Assembly (NCBI GenBank): GCA_032622095.1
Contig: CP136061.1
Coordinates: 62,065,127-62,129,126, forward strand
Direction: 5' to 3'
Source: Siphonodentalium dalli
Taxonomy: Eukaryota > Mollusca > Scaphopoda > Gadilida > Siphonodentaliidae
DNA length: 64,000 bases
Under the pieces are notes generated by a model, which was given only the letters and a program-made list of their open reading frames with translations, ran no database searches and had not been told where the DNA came from. Position numbers and translations under genes: made by a program. Shown in pieces: positions 1-11,540 of the stretch; the stretch's first letter is position 1; the number at the start of each line of letters is the position of its first letter.

Positions 1-808
1 TGTTTGGCCGCTTTGTTGGGTACAGGGTTAATAATATCCAAGTGTATTAGCGACTACTTGTTGAGCAGTGAATAATGGATCTTCAGTGGATGATCAAAAT
101 TGTTACCTGAAAAGTTTTAGAATTCGGAGACTATATATATTTTTAATCCGGTCCATTGATCTAAGTTTGGAACTATGTTTGCAGATATGTCTGATACATA
201 GTAATCCATTGTTTGCAGCTAGGACGGTAAAAACCGCCACGTAGACTGAGGGAATGCATTCTCCGTGTGTATATGAGCTCCGAACTTCGTAAAATTATGG
301 GTGGGTTCTTTCTGATTTGGGGAGGGCGAGTTGTGGGTCCCCAAAATTAGTTTTAATACCGCACCATACCCCCAAACACCCCCACCCCACCCCACCCCTA
401 CATACTATCATCTTTATGCTCAGAATGTTTGCAAAATTTATAAATTCACTTTGAAGTAATTTGTGTACAGCATTTGCAACATTGTAATGCAGTTGACCGA
501 TAATTTACGTAATATATATATACACAAGAATATAATGTACAAAACCACACACCAAATGCCAGTAATGAGTTGCTCCATGTTTCTTTTTGTCGAATGTTGA
601 GTCTGAAATTGAAAGAAAACTGTAATAAATGGGTGAATAGCAAACTCACGCGTAATATTCCACACATTGTGCCTACAATCATGTGCACGCTTTAATTTCT
701 AACCACCACACACCATTTAAACAGTGTCCAAGCGGAGTCACAAAATTATGCATGAGTGCATGACCCAGAGTTATACACACCTCTCTGTTTATCCGAGGTC
801 ACTCAAAA
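1..808. other. Plexin intron, no feature recognised
   Basis: AT-rich intron 3' of exon 16 with short chance ORFs only. I see no plexin-like segment (searched for the linker and second GAP-half motifs such as the L-T-R-L-L-x-x-K-G-x-x-Q stretch) and no clear repeat apart from a short C-rich run near 370-400. Confidence 0.5.
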
Positions 809-984
809 TCGGATTATCTCGGCGGCCAGCAATGTTTGGCATCAATTCGAGCGATGGAAACAGGTCGGTAAATGGACGGGTAAGGTTGGTAAGTTCATAC
901 CAACCTGACCCGCTCATTTGCAAACATGTTTACGAAATCGCTCGAAATCAAACCAAACATTGCTGGCCGTCGAGTTAATCCGAT
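809..984. repeat. Palindromic MITE
   Basis: The two ends are reverse complements: CGGCCAGCAATGTTTGG near 822 pairs with CCAAACATTGCTGGCCG near 955, ATCGGATTATCTCG pairs with CGAGTTAATCCGAT, and TTCGAGCGAT pairs with ATCGCTCGAA further in. This is the form of a non-autonomous hairpin element. It has no coding capacity. Confidence 0.7.
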
Positions 985-1992
985 GTTGATCCAGTCGCCG
1001 ATATAATTCGCTGGATGTTGGCCTTCGTGTGCAAAAGTAGAATAAGCATATTGTGATATAAATAATAATAATATAATCAGGGACGTTCATATATATTGGG
1101 TGTTCACTTTCGAATGAATTCCGCTTTCGCCCACACCTTCATGAAACAGACACCGTGTGGGAGCGTATACACGTATATGAACCCCTTGGCATGGTTGCAA
1201 AATGTTCTTCAACTGATAGATATTTCAGAACAAATTATAAAGCGAAACCCAAGTTATAGGTTCTCATCAACGCTAACGTTTTCCCCGTCTGTCATCTCGT
1301 AACATCCCTGCATGCATGATAATAACAGACCTTACCATCCGGAAATAAAATTAATAGGCAAACCGGGCCGAACATATATAAATTCAAACTTGACCTGTTT
1401 TTGTTTGCATGAGAGTAATCAATATATCAATTTTTGAAACGATCGGACAGCTGTAAATATAGAACTAAAATACTTAGCAGATTCTAAGTTTTCAAGAACC
1501 ATCAACATAAAAGGTTCCCAAAGTGAACCTGTTTCAGCTAGTGTAATATAAAACACACCAGACTATCGCACTCTATATGTAGGGTGTGAATAAGCCATGA
1601 TTTTCGTTTGGGTTCACATCTGGGGTGTAACTAAAGATGGGCTGCATAAAATTCAGTGGTAGCCAACCGATGAGTTCACACACAAAGGGTGTGATCATAA
1701 GAAGTAAGTATTTGACAAATTTCCAGCAACTTTCAAAAGTTATAAACTTGTATGATTCGGACAGACACACACACATAAACACATACGTGTGCACGAGTCT
1801 ACTTGTAGCGAACCCATTAGATCTGTTTAATATATATGTCTATACACTGTATATTGTTTGTTTATATCCAATCTCCAACGATGTGGGAATAAAATCACAT
1901 GTCTGCCTGTGCGATCAGGTAGCAGTTACAAAAACAGAGGCATAGCCTATCACATCTAAAACTGTAATTGCAATGCGACTCATAGAACTTAC
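985..1992. other. Plexin intron, no gene seen
   Basis: Short open frames on both strands lack any family resemblance. The segment 1340-1410 resembles one unit of the dispersed repeat at 15985-16560 (short motifs such as CTTGACCTGT). Confidence 0.4.
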
Positions 1993-2157
1993 AGAACATT
2001 CCTGCAATAGAACCTCTGCCAAATCGCGGGATCAGGGTTATGTTATCACCATCAGTCACGCCGTAGGATTTCAGTGTATTTATTTTTGTGTATTCCTTAG
2101 TTTCAACCACATCACAATCACACAGCTGTTGGTTCGTGCCATCCGGTTTGTGCCAAC
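1993..2157 (-). CDS. Plexin exon 16: second half of Rho-binding domain
   Basis: Completes Gly677 and encodes to residue 731 plus one base. GWHKPDG, LCDCDVVE and YTKINTLKSYGVTDGDNITL then IPR match plexin E-W-R-x-G...L-x-D-E-D...W-K-R-L-N-T-L-x-H-Y-x-V-x-D-G-x-x-x-x-L-V-P. The Trp of the W-K-R-L-N-T motif is Tyr here. Acceptor cggattttcag, donor TTCT|GTAAGT, phase 1 to 1. The next exon (linker and second GAP half) is not in the remaining 1,992 bases. Confidence 0.95.
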
Positions 2158-3221
2158 CTGAAAATCCGCGAGCAAAATAGAAAACAGGTGTACCATTGCA
2201 ATAGTCACGTGTACGTGTTTTGAGTTTTACATTTCTAACTTCTAATCTCATATATATAGTTCCAGTTTGGACATAAATGACCCATTCCATAATACGCAGC
2301 TATGCCCTGTTAGTTTGAACATATCTTAGTGTTGTCAATTTCATTGATAATGACTAGGACAAATGTGGGTACATGTATGTTACGTGTTCGTTATTTCAGT
2401 CCTTTGGACATTACTTGACCACCCCTTTGCCAGCTATATTATCGTATATAGGGGTTGGAATGTACGTGACATAATTGTATATAAAGCCTTCAACAAATGT
2501 ATATTTTTGGGGTAGATTTAAGGTCAGACCACATCGGTTATTTCTGTTATAGAATTACAACAATTTGCATAATAACGTTCTTAACGATGCATGGACCTAC
2601 CCACACCATAACATCACCATCTGTGTAGGTTGTCTATACCAGAAAATAATTAGATCGGGCCAATGAACCCATTAATCGGCCGTTTTTGCAAGATGGCGAG
2701 GTATCGACTTTCAAAATAGGAAGTTTTAAGATGTTTTGAACTTTTATCAGCCCAGCAAAAAGTACAACACTTGTCTCTTATAGAGAGAACTCATGCTTCC
2801 GTCTTCAACAAGCAGCACAATAAAGAGCGATCTCAAATATGCGCACTTGTACTCATTTTCAATGTAAAACTGATTAATGCTTTTGTGTATTTTCGCGATG
2901 CGTGTGCCACATGAATGATAGTGATTGCATGTATATTTCATATTTCTTTTGCATGGTGACCTTAAAATATACTTAAAATATTTACTGATTTAGCGTTAAA
3001 TCGGACAGAACATCTTTAATGACATGTTATATTTACTGAACATCCTTCCAAATGTGCAGTAGTCTATTCCAATGTATACTTTAATAACTGGGCGGGAGAA
3101 TCCCTTTAGAAAAGGAAGGGTTACTCAAATACTATTGACAAGTAATCACCTTATCCCTAATATGTACACATAACTATTAAAGCATCCTGTAAGAAATTAT
3201 TCGGACAAGTACGGATATTTG
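2158..3221. repeat. Intron with a dispersed repeat copy (2990-3180)
   Basis: Intron between exons 16 and 15. The part around 3040-3140 (ATTCCAATGTATACTTTAAT, then a GGGAGAAT...AGAAA...GGGTTA block) recurs in diverged form at about 7360-7460, so it is an old interspersed repeat. The rest shows nothing I can name. Confidence 0.45.
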
Positions 3222-3675
3222 TGACCCGCCATATCAAATCCAGTCGAAAGTCGGGATTTTTTTTACCCTGTGCCAATGCATTCTCTTATATATGCGAGTC
3301 GACCATAGGTCGCCTCGCATATATAAGAGAATGCATTGGCATAACAATTTTTTATCATGTTTTTTAAATAAATGTTTCTTACAATTTTTAGGACATAAAA
3401 TAAAAAAAAACATCCATTACCCTGCAGGGAGCCCCACACATATATAGAAGCACATAGAATAGTGTCGTCTGCTCATGTTTGTCTGTGGCTCTGTATGGGT
3501 GAAATTATAAAATTGTTATACAAGAACAAATTATTAAAATTGTAAAAAATTGTTAGGCCAATGCATTCTCTTATATATGCGAGGCGACCTATGGTCGGCT
3601 CGCATATATAAGAGAATGAATTGGCACAGGGTAAAAAAAATCCCGACTTCCGACTGGATTTGATATGGTGGGTCA
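3222..3675. mobile_element. Composite double-hairpin MITE, copy 1
   Basis: Terminal inverted repeats start TGACCCGCCATATCAAATCC and run about 36 bp (right end carries one G/T change). Inside each end an ACCCTGTG flank leads to a 67-bp palindrome (3273-3339 and 3558-3624) and then CCTAACAA-type sequence facing a spacer of about 215 bp. No ORF of interest. Near-identical elements occur at 53251-53707 and 54009-54477, and a 5'-truncated one at 45933-46270. The right end lies 12 bp from exon 15. Confidence 0.85.
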
Positions 3676-3687
3676 CATTTACTATAC

Positions 3688-3835
3688 CTAGCTGCATTTC
3701 TCCAATGCGTGGTCGTTCTGAGTGCGGCGTGTCCCTGTAGAATACATCAAGGATCTTTGAGGCAGCCTGTGTGACAGTGTCGCAGTCCAAGACTCGACAA
3801 ATGCGGCACGCACCGTTGAGCTCAACTTTGAGCTT
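3688..3835 (-). CDS. Plexin exon 15: first half of Rho-binding domain
   Basis: Encodes residues 628-676 plus one base. CRVLDCDTVTQAASKILDVF then YRDTPHSERP and MQL is the ubiquitin-like RBD start (plexin: V-K-x-L-D-C-D-T-V/I-T-Q-x-K-E-K-I-L-D-x-x-Y...P-Y-S-x-R-P). In plexins this domain binds Rac/Rnd-type GTPases. Acceptor ttgcccttccag, donor CAGCTAG|GTATAG, phase 0 to 1. A composite MITE ends 12 bp downstream of the last coding base, leaving very little native intron next to the donor. Confidence 0.95.
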
Positions 3836-4029
3836 CTGGAAGGGCAATACACGATAATTGCTCAACACCATATTTTGACTTTGGTTTAATTGATTAAAAT
3901 ATGAAGAGTGATGTAACCCAATTTAAGATGACATTCAAAACACTAAATAATCAATAAACATATAATGGATTCATAGTTCAAAACACAAGAGCATTGCTAG
4001 CTTAAGTGGGAAGTCTAGTGACACATTAT

Positions 4030-4540
4030 GACATGGGCATGCATTTCAATGCATATCTCCGCAGCAAAAATTGCAAATAGTTATGCATGGGTTTGACTTT
4101 GTGTGGTATTGAAAACAATACAGATTTATCTTGCGGGTCGGCTTGCAATGTGTTCCATTGTAAGGTTGGTGTATTTATTTTTTAATTTTATATTGAGTTA
4201 TTCAAAAGTAGGTCAAGTGTTGTAATCCCAGAAACAAATTCTCAAAAATAAATTTATAGCAAATATTAACAATTTACCAAGCCCATCCGCCAGGTAAATG
4301 CTATGTCTGTTTAATGATATGGCTGATTTAGTTCCCATACAACTGCTTCATATAACTTTTATCACTTTTGCTGCGGAGATTTACATGGGAATCCCCATAC
4401 AAAATGGACCATTTGACCTCCCCCTTAATTAGTGCAATAATTTGTTTATTTTTCGGATAAGATACTGTTTCTGCAATCTGACACACTTTTTTCAAGCCAA
4501 AACCATTTTCGTAAATCAATGGGAGTACTAAATAACAAAA
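4030..4540. repeat. Dispersed repeat, copy in one orientation
   Basis: Between exons 15 and 14. The reverse complement of about 4050-4200 (ACACCAACCTTACAATGGAA and neighbours, and a CTGCGGAGAT box) matches 36190-36390, and 4320-4400 matches 36030-36120 inverted. It therefore represents a repeat family with copies in opposite orientation. No terminal structure is clear. Confidence 0.5.
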
Positions 4541-5017
4541 TCAGCTTACAGATGGTGTGATTTTCATCAGAATTCAACTCAAATTAAATATTATTTATGC
4601 TTTAGAACTATTGTTCTGTTGCAAAATCTGACAGATCTGAACACTTTCGAATTACTTTGGTTTGAAATTTCCTTTAGCGTCAAGAATAAAATTTCCAACT
4701 GTTGGAAATTTTGTCAAAACATGGAAGTAAGACCTCCCAACCCCCGGGAGGTGGCCAGATGGTCTCCGTTGGGGGTATCCCCTTGAAATTTCCAATTTCA
4801 ACATCCCCATTTGAACAAGACCAAACTCCCATGTTCGTCAGATACTGGTACTTCAAGCTATCCAAATGTTGAAAAATTCCAAACCTGACACCCCCTATAG
4901 GTTCAAAATTTCTAACTGATGGCCATTTTGAACAGACCAACAATTTGACCAAAAGATAAAACAAATTTCCGACCAACTACTTTTTTTTGCATGCATGCAG
5001 TATGGATATATACTCAC
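4541..5017. other. Intron, only weak internal repetition
   Basis: Several imperfect repeats of a sequence like AAATTTCCAACTGTTGG occur around 4660-4930. No coding match. Confidence 0.35.
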
Positions 5018-5164
5018 AAGCGTTGTGTAATCAATGAGTTCACACAATATTCTGTCTTCAGTCAATGAATATTTGGCGTGACCAGTGAACACGTCAACTG
5101 GGCCTTTATGGACTTGTGACGTCACTGAGTTGTATAAGCGGAACAGCGTGCCACCAACCCAGTC
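5018..5164 (-). CDS. Plexin exon 14: GAP to RBD connector
   Basis: Encodes residues 579-627. GGTLFRLYNSVTSQVHKGPV followed by DVFTGHAKYSLTEDRIL and IDYTTL matches plexin G-E-P-L-F-x-L-Y-x-A-I-K...K-G-P-I-D-x-x-T-G-x-A-x-Y-S-L-x-E-D-x-L...I-D-Y-x-x-L. Acceptor gtgctctacag, donor ACGCTT|GTGAGT. Length 147 bp, phase 0 to 0. Confidence 0.96.
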
Positions 5165-5762
5165 CTGTAGAGCACACGACGAACATAAAATATTGTTTAC
5201 AAGACGACTATATTATGATCGATCAATATCACATGTACCAAAACAAACAATCAACTGGCTGTTCAACATATTGAAGCTTCACAATGCAGGGTCTGCGTTG
5301 GTCCACCATTTTCTCTTGCCAAATATTGTTTTGCCAAATTATCTCCAAAATTAGAAGGTTTGTAGAACATTGATTCGCATGCATTAGCAATGCCTATTTC
5401 AAACATGTCCCTTTGTTTAGACATGGCTATTGGCTAAGCACGACTTATTTAAAAGGTCAAACCATGAGATAAGTGTGTGTAATGCATCTGAGTTTGTGCC
5501 ACCTTTGATAATATAAAACAAAATAATGAAATAATCCCCACGCAAGCTATGTATACATGTAACTAGCTTGCAGTTTATACTTTCTTGCAGAATTGACAAC
5601 TCTCTTGCCAATTGAAAATTGTTTGGCCAAATGTGAATTATTTTTTTTTAATTTAAACAATTGGCAAGTGGTAGCGCGATCGCTGCAAAAATTACATGTA
5701 TAACTGAATTATAACTGAATTGGAGGATTCGATTAGTAAAGATGTGGATAACACGTACACGT
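5165..5762. other. Intron, nothing recognised
   Basis: AT-rich sequence upstream of exon 14 without family resemblance or obvious repeats. Confidence 0.4.
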
Positions 5763-5926
5763 TGGACTTCTTATCCACAGCAGAATTGTGGGTAACTTTG
5801 CAGGATTTAGTCGGAAATATGCATGTCTTGTTGCCATTCACCGGAAAGCTCTCCCCGACTAAATCCTGAAAAGTTACCCATAATTCTGCTGTGGTTAAGA
5901 AGTCGATTACTTAGAGCATTATTGTA
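5763..5926. mobile_element. Palindromic pogo/Tc1-type MITE, degenerate copy
   Basis: The left half (CACAGCAGAATTGTGGGTAA, then GGATTTAGTCGGAAATATG) is the reverse complement of the right half, which ends GAGCATTATTGTA. The outer left arm is eroded. Same family as the intact element at 22453-22665. Confidence 0.75.
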
Positions 5927-6540
5927 CTTTCTATTTCGCCAATATGAATATACTTGACCAACATGTATTAAATTTGATATGAATTCATGTATATACAAAA
6001 ACTATATGCTATAAAGAGAAACGTCCGTTTCTAATTCCTTAAAGCTCTTTGCCACTGTAAGTGCGTATGTTCTTACCAGCTATATTTGGTTTACATGTGG
6101 TTGAGATGTGGGATATATTGAGGGCCCCGAAGCCGACTTGTTCAAACATGTGATGCATGGATTGTTCGATGAATATCAGAGTTTGTGAATCTGTTCCTAA
6201 AATGAGATGGAACAGACTCAGTTGTATTAATTATTCATTACTTGTTAAAACAAGTGGAAGCGTGGTAGGTAATCTTGTGACGTGAAAAGGCCACAGACTT
6301 AATCAATTACGACAACTTAAGAAAGTAGCAACATCTCGACCGTACACTGTTGTGGTGTTCTATAAGAATTTCATCCGTTTTATATGCATGCCGGGATATT
6401 TACCACCAAGCCTGCATGGGAGAACAATTATAGGTATACCACGGTCTCAGACTACGAATATTTTAACATAAACTATATAACTCCCTGTCGCAGTGAATAG
6501 GAATCCGTCTGCTCTTCTATTATGTCTTCGCCTGTCCCAT
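5927..6540. other. Intron, nothing recognised
   Basis: No coding match, and no repeat that I can relate to another part of the window. Confidence 0.35.
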
Positions 6541-7126
6541 GACGTGCCTCTTTGTATTAGGTTGAATGTCTTTGAGCCCCCTAACGTGCCTCTTTGTATT
6601 ATGTTGAATGTCTTTAAGCCCCATGACGTGCCTCTTTGTATTGGGTTGAATGTCTTTAAGCCCCCTTACGTGCCTCTTTGTATTAGGTTGAATGTCTTTA
6701 AGCCCCCTAACGTGCCTCTTTGTATTAGGTTGAATGTCTTTAAGTCCCCTGATGTGCCTCTTTGTATTAAGTTGAATGTCTTTAAGCCCCATGACGTGCC
6801 TCTTTGTATTAGTTTGAATGTATTTAACCCCCCCCCCCCCTGGCGTGCCTATTTGTATTAGGTTGAATGTCTTTAAGTCCCCTGATGTGCCTCTTTGTAT
6901 TAAGTTGAATGTCTTTAAACCCCATTACGTGCCCCTTTGTATTAGTTTGAATGTATTTAAACCCCCCTGGCGTGCCTATTTGTATTAGGTTGAATGTCGT
7001 TAAGCCCCCAGACGTGCATCTTTGTATTAGGTTGAATGTCTTTAAGCCCCATGATGTGCCTCTTTGTATTAGGTTGGATTTATTTAAGCCCCCTAACGTG
7101 CCTCTTTGTATTAGGTTGAATGTCTT
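6541..7126 (+). repeat. 42-bp minisatellite, about 14 units
   Basis: The unit reads ACGTGCCTCTTTGTATTAGG followed by TTGAATGTCTTTAAGCCCCCTA, with point differences and a poly-C expansion near 6828-6840 that slips the frame. Because 42 is divisible by 3, both strands stay open over several units (plus 6493-6861, minus 6520-6792), but these frames are products of the repeat. It lies in the intron between exons 14 and 13. Confidence 0.9.
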
Positions 7127-7942
7127 GCAAATATGTCCAATGCAAAGGGGCAGGGGAGCTTGATTTTTCCAAAGAAAAGAATATTAACCTTTTCTATATT
7201 AAATACTCATTGACGAATAATTCCCTTATAGGAAATGTTCAGATAATAAGGTCAACGACAGGTAGTTTGTTGAACTTATTGTCTGAACATTTCCCTCCAA
7301 TTAATATGTATCAGTCTGCACTTATAATATAATTTCCCCAGTCTCTCGTTTGCAGTTATGACCTGAACACCCTCCCAAATGAATACTAGACCATTCCAAT
7401 GCATACTTTAATTCTGAGTGGGAGAATTCATTCAGTATAGAAAGGGTTAACTCAAGCATTACTCCACACATTATGTACATGTATCTGCTGAATGAAGTTT
7501 TTTCCGAAGTAGATCATTAGTACTATAAAGTGTAATTGTCCTAAAAACTGGGGGAAACAATATACATGTGATCCAAGCACGCTGAATTATAGTTCATATA
7601 TAGTCAATTGAAGTCCGCGATACTGAACATTTCAACATTCTACCCCGGGTGTATTTGGTATGTCTGGCAATGAACCCAGCACAATGAATTCCACAGCACA
7701 TGTATCTGAACCAGTATTAGACATTGGCAATCATTTTGTTCTGTTAACATGAGACTGTGTGTACGATGGGGTCAGCTAATAATGTATAGTATGGGACAAG
7801 AGATATAGGTTGTGACGTTATAAGAACATGTAGCTATAGAAACAATAACGAAAGTCAAGTATCTACAGGCACAAGTTGTATGGATTGGCAACATCGTCAT
7901 AATGACATACAGCAAATGACACGACGGACTATAAATTATACC
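7127..7942. other. Intron with a dispersed repeat fragment (7360-7470)
   Basis: The 7360-7470 part resembles 3040-3140. Otherwise no feature is recognised. Confidence 0.4.
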
Positions 7943-8801
7943 CAATATGTGCTACATGTTATCTTTTAAAAAATTGTGCAGAAATGACACATGACATAAT
8001 GTGTCTGTGGAATTTCCTCAACGTTGAATATGAGTGAATAGAGACCTTTCGCAAAATCACGCTTATATACGGATATGCAAATATCCTGCCAGTATGCGGC
8101 CAAAATTAGTTCTTTGCGCACGGGGGTTCTGGTCTTCTGGGTTCTTATGTGAGACGAAATATATAACCTCGCAGTTTAATTATGTGCAGATGTTACAGAA
8201 TGTGCCACCGGTCCTGCTTGGGGACGCTCTAACATTATCCGTGTTGTGTATTACACGCGGATAAGAACATGGGATCTGAAAGACACACATTATTTTTTCC
8301 ATCAAATGTATGTGTAACTGAATATGGTGGGGCATATGCAATCTCACCCATTATAGCCACCGTAGGTAAATTGTGATGGTGTCAACCTTACTAGGACACT
8401 ATATCATATCCATAATCGTAATAGTGATTTTTGCGAAAGGTATCTAATATGTGAGTGTATCATAGTTATTAGATGATATGCGATCTATTGGAAACACAAA
8501 ACTCGTAAAGGCTACCACAGAACAAATATTTGGCAGCAGCTTTTTAAATTTGTTATACATTGCATTTGTGTCAAAACTGAACATCAAATCATTTTGTAGC
8601 ACAAAGTTTTAAAGCTGCTGCCAGATTTTTAATATGGTAGCTTTAACGAGGTTTGTGTCTCAACTAGAACACATCTCATCTACTAACTATAATATACTAA
8701 CATAATCACTCATATTCAATGTTGAGAAAAGTCCACCGACGTATAGATGGCATGTGTCATTTCTACACAATTTTATTTAAGATAAAATGTAACACATATT
8801 G
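7943..8801. mobile_element. Long inverted-repeat element with nested hairpins
   Basis: The outer arms pair: CCAATATGTGCTACATGTTA at the left with a complementary stretch ending CACATATTG at the right, and GAAATGACACATG with CATGTGTCATTTC. A second pair (GACCTTTCGCAAAA near 8043 with TTTTGCGAAAGGT near 8426) and a third (GGCAGCAGCTTT near 8532 with AAAGCTGCTGCC near 8611) lie inside, indicating elements nested in one another. The sequence near 8655-8740 recurs at 13977-14075. It ends about 120 bp from exon 13. Confidence 0.75.
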
Positions 8802-8921
8802 TGTAGAAATTATGCATATTTGTTCTAAGAGTGTACACAGTTAATACAGCAGCTATATATGGAGCAAACTGAACGGAACTATTTTGAATTACTGCATGGA
8901 TTTAGCATATTTCTGACTCAC

Positions 8922-8988
8922 CTTCAGATATGGGTAGAAGCAAAGCGCCAACCAGTTGGACAGCAATTTCTCTACGACAGATTCTGTA
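8922..8988 (-). CDS. Plexin exon 13: GAP motif TESVVEK...NW
   Basis: Encodes the last base of codon 556 and residues 557-578: TESVVEKLLSNWLALCFYPY then LK. This is one of the best conserved plexin motifs (R-R-T-E-S-V-V-E-K-M-L-T-N-W-x-x-x-x-L-Y-x-x-L). Acceptor ttcatccacag, donor CTGAAG|GTGAGT. Length 67 bp, phase 2 to 0. The open frame extends on both sides, but the similarity and splice consensus end at these borders. Confidence 0.95.
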
Positions 8989-9601
8989 CTGTGGATGAAA
9001 TAAGGTCCCTGCGTTTGAGTGAGACACGGGGATTTGTCGTCCGTTCGAGACATGCATGGCCTGACATTCCAGACCGATAGAGGCGACAACACCGCGTGCC
9101 CCACAAGAACATGCAAAGGGTGACAACTGTGTTGTTAATGTCAACCATGTTTGTATACTTGCAACAATTAAAGTTGATAATGTTGGTTGAGTGCATAGTC
9201 GTTCATTGTTCAGTGTTGTTCTAACTATATAATCGAATACAAGTTTTGAAGGTTCAAATATTCAAGTTCTGAAGCAAAAAGACCACTCGCGGTCGGAACA
9301 GTTTAATTAAAATGATTCATCTGGTCACATGGTGGAAGTCGATTGACGCGCGGATTGTGGAATATATCAAATTCAAAGTACAGTAAACATTCGAAGATTT
9401 TTTTTAAATGAGTGCAGAAATTTGTCACTTACAAAAACACTGACATCTTAGACTAACAATTTACTAGATAGTTTATATGAATTTGACAACAAACTGTTAA
9501 CGCCATCAAGAACAATTTCTATGAAGTGGAAGGGGCACCAGGAGCAAATTTTACTAGCCTATAGTTGATTTTATAAACCAGGTGTTTATACTGGGTGAGA
9601 A
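8989..9601. other. Intron, nothing recognised
   Basis: Upstream of exon 13. The open frames here are extensions of or shadows to the exon. Confidence 0.4.
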
Positions 9602-9872
9602 TTAACCCTTTCATGACGGGAGCTGCACTGGTGCAGCATTAAATACCCTGTACCATTGTATACTCTTGTACATGCGAGTCTCACATAGGGAGCCTCGCAT
9701 ATATAAGAGAATGCACTGACTTACAAGATAAAGGTAAATAATGCTAGGTCAATGCATTCTCTTATATATGCGATATGCGCCCTATGTGAGACTCGCATAT
9801 ATAAGAGAATGATTTGGCACAGGGTTTTCGTTATAAAAAAAAATCAGTAAGCTCCAGTCATGAAAGGGTTAA
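9602..9872. mobile_element. piggyBac-like MITE carrying two copies of the 67-bp palindrome
   Basis: It is bounded by TTAA on both sides, with inverted ends CCCTTTCATGACGGGAGCT and AGCTCCAGTCATGAAAGGG. TTAA target duplication plus CCCT-type ends is the piggyBac signature. Inside sit two diverged palindromes (9653-9719 and 9749-9817) with the same outward ACCCTGT flank as in the TGACCCGCC elements, separated by only about 30 bp. No transposase. Confidence 0.8.
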
Positions 9873-10305
9873 TATCCAGGCGATGCTGTCGTGTGATCCG
9901 ATATAGATATTTCCGCACAATTAATAGGATATAATCCAATCTTGGGGAAGCGACAAAATGTGCCTCTGTAAACGCTACATGCAGCCAAGATTGCATGTGT
10001 AGATCAAATGTGCGTTAAGTCAGATTGAAATTCCTCAGTTGATGTTGGTGATGTTCACTCATGTCACATTTTAATGGATTATGCATTTTATCTTCTGCAA
10101 ATTAGGGATATAGAAACTGAACAGAAGGGAAAAGTAACTCTAGTAAAACAATGTTAATTTGAGACTATAGATACCTCCCAGAAGATAAGTCCTAAGCACA
10201 ATGAGTTTCCCAGAGGATGAATTTAGTTATGCTATCCCGCTGTGCGGGGTGGCGTCACTAAATTCACCATCTATGGACCTCAACAGACATACTATTTCAA
10301 GACTA
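9873..10305. mobile_element. Right half of a GAGGTCCCCAGAGGG double-hairpin MITE, degenerate
   Basis: From about 10020, the spacer (TGATGTT...CACTCATG, TTAGGGATAT, AATGTTAATTTGAGACTATA, CCCAGAAGAT) and the following hairpin (10193-10285, loop around CCCGCTGTGCGGGG) match the complete element at 56415-56815. The left hairpin is missing. Confidence 0.65.
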
Positions 10306-11540
10306 GCGCCAGCAAAATATATATTATATGGCAGGCAACAAAAAAAACATGCCTCCACTCACGCTGCAACAATGTTGTGTTGCATCGTGTGCGGCGGGCT
10401 TTACGATTATATACCTAAAATAAAGTATAGGCCCAAACATCCGTCCTACTTTACTAAAGACGTTCCCATGGTCATTTGCCACATTTTCAAAACTGTTCCC
10501 GACCGAGCATAGAATAAACTTAATCTTTACCAACTTTTTCGGACTCGACCCAAACAAGATTTGGCCCATGCAGGTTGCTATTTATGACCCTGGAGTTGTT
10601 TCGGACAATTTCCGTTTATTTTCAGATTTTGCCTATTTTTGAGGCATTTTTGACCCGGATTGTTTTCAATCTAAATTTGTTCATTGCTACCAATTCGTGG
10701 GGCTATAAACGGAGATATTACAGAGTGTTATCAAAAGACTACTATAGTGTAGTTATAGCCCACGGTAGTCAGCGTACATGCATGTGAGTACTTTTACAGT
10801 ACATTTTAGTACTGCATGAGCTCCAATATTTCGTAATGTTCTCCCTCGAGGGTAAAAATTTCAATTCGCGGCTCGTGGTATGACACACTGGGAGATATGG
10901 GAGATTTGTGATAATAAGGCCAATAATGGTCCAGCAAAACGGTCAACCCATAATTCCATTGGTGGTCGTTACATCAAGCTTACAAAACATCTTGCTTTAA
11001 GCTTCGAACGGAAGCATTATTCGCGGCGTGCATTAATTCTCTTATAGATTTTTTTTGGCGAAATCAGTCCACGATCTATCACAGACACATATCAAACAGG
11101 TTTATGCCTTATACTGCGAAGATATAATACTCTCCTTTGTTAAGATCCATTAAAATTTGTATGCGGCTTCGATAAGACGCTTGTAACAGATTAATGCCAT
11201 CGTTGTTTGGTCTTCTCAATTTTGTCCTTTTTTAACTGAAAATGTACTCTTCAAAGTGAACGCCATGAACGTTTGACAATATTAGTTAAACGAGTTATTA
11301 ACACATTCTTATATAAGTATTCACCGAACCAACATTCTATGATCCAAACATGAGAAATCAGAATTCGGTTTTAATTTCACACCGGTTATAGCATCATGCG
11401 CTTGTATGCAGCGGAATGGCAGCCGTTGACACATAGTGTTATTACATTCCTATGATTGTGTGATTTACCTAGAGTGATTATAAACAATAATTTCATATTT
11501 TTGGTAAATCAGATGTTTATAGTCGAATATAATAAACAGA
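10306..11540. other. Intron, nothing recognised
   Basis: No coding match, and no clear terminal repeats or tandem structure. Confidence 0.35.

Noticed and set aside
1-1992. Search for the next plexin exon (linker and second GAP half)
   Set aside because: No segment matched the expected motifs with splice borders, so the exon is assumed to lie beyond the left edge.
6541-7126. Regular 42-bp repeats that could suggest a CRISPR array
   Set aside because: Units are contiguous tandem copies without unique spacers, and the genome is that of an animal.
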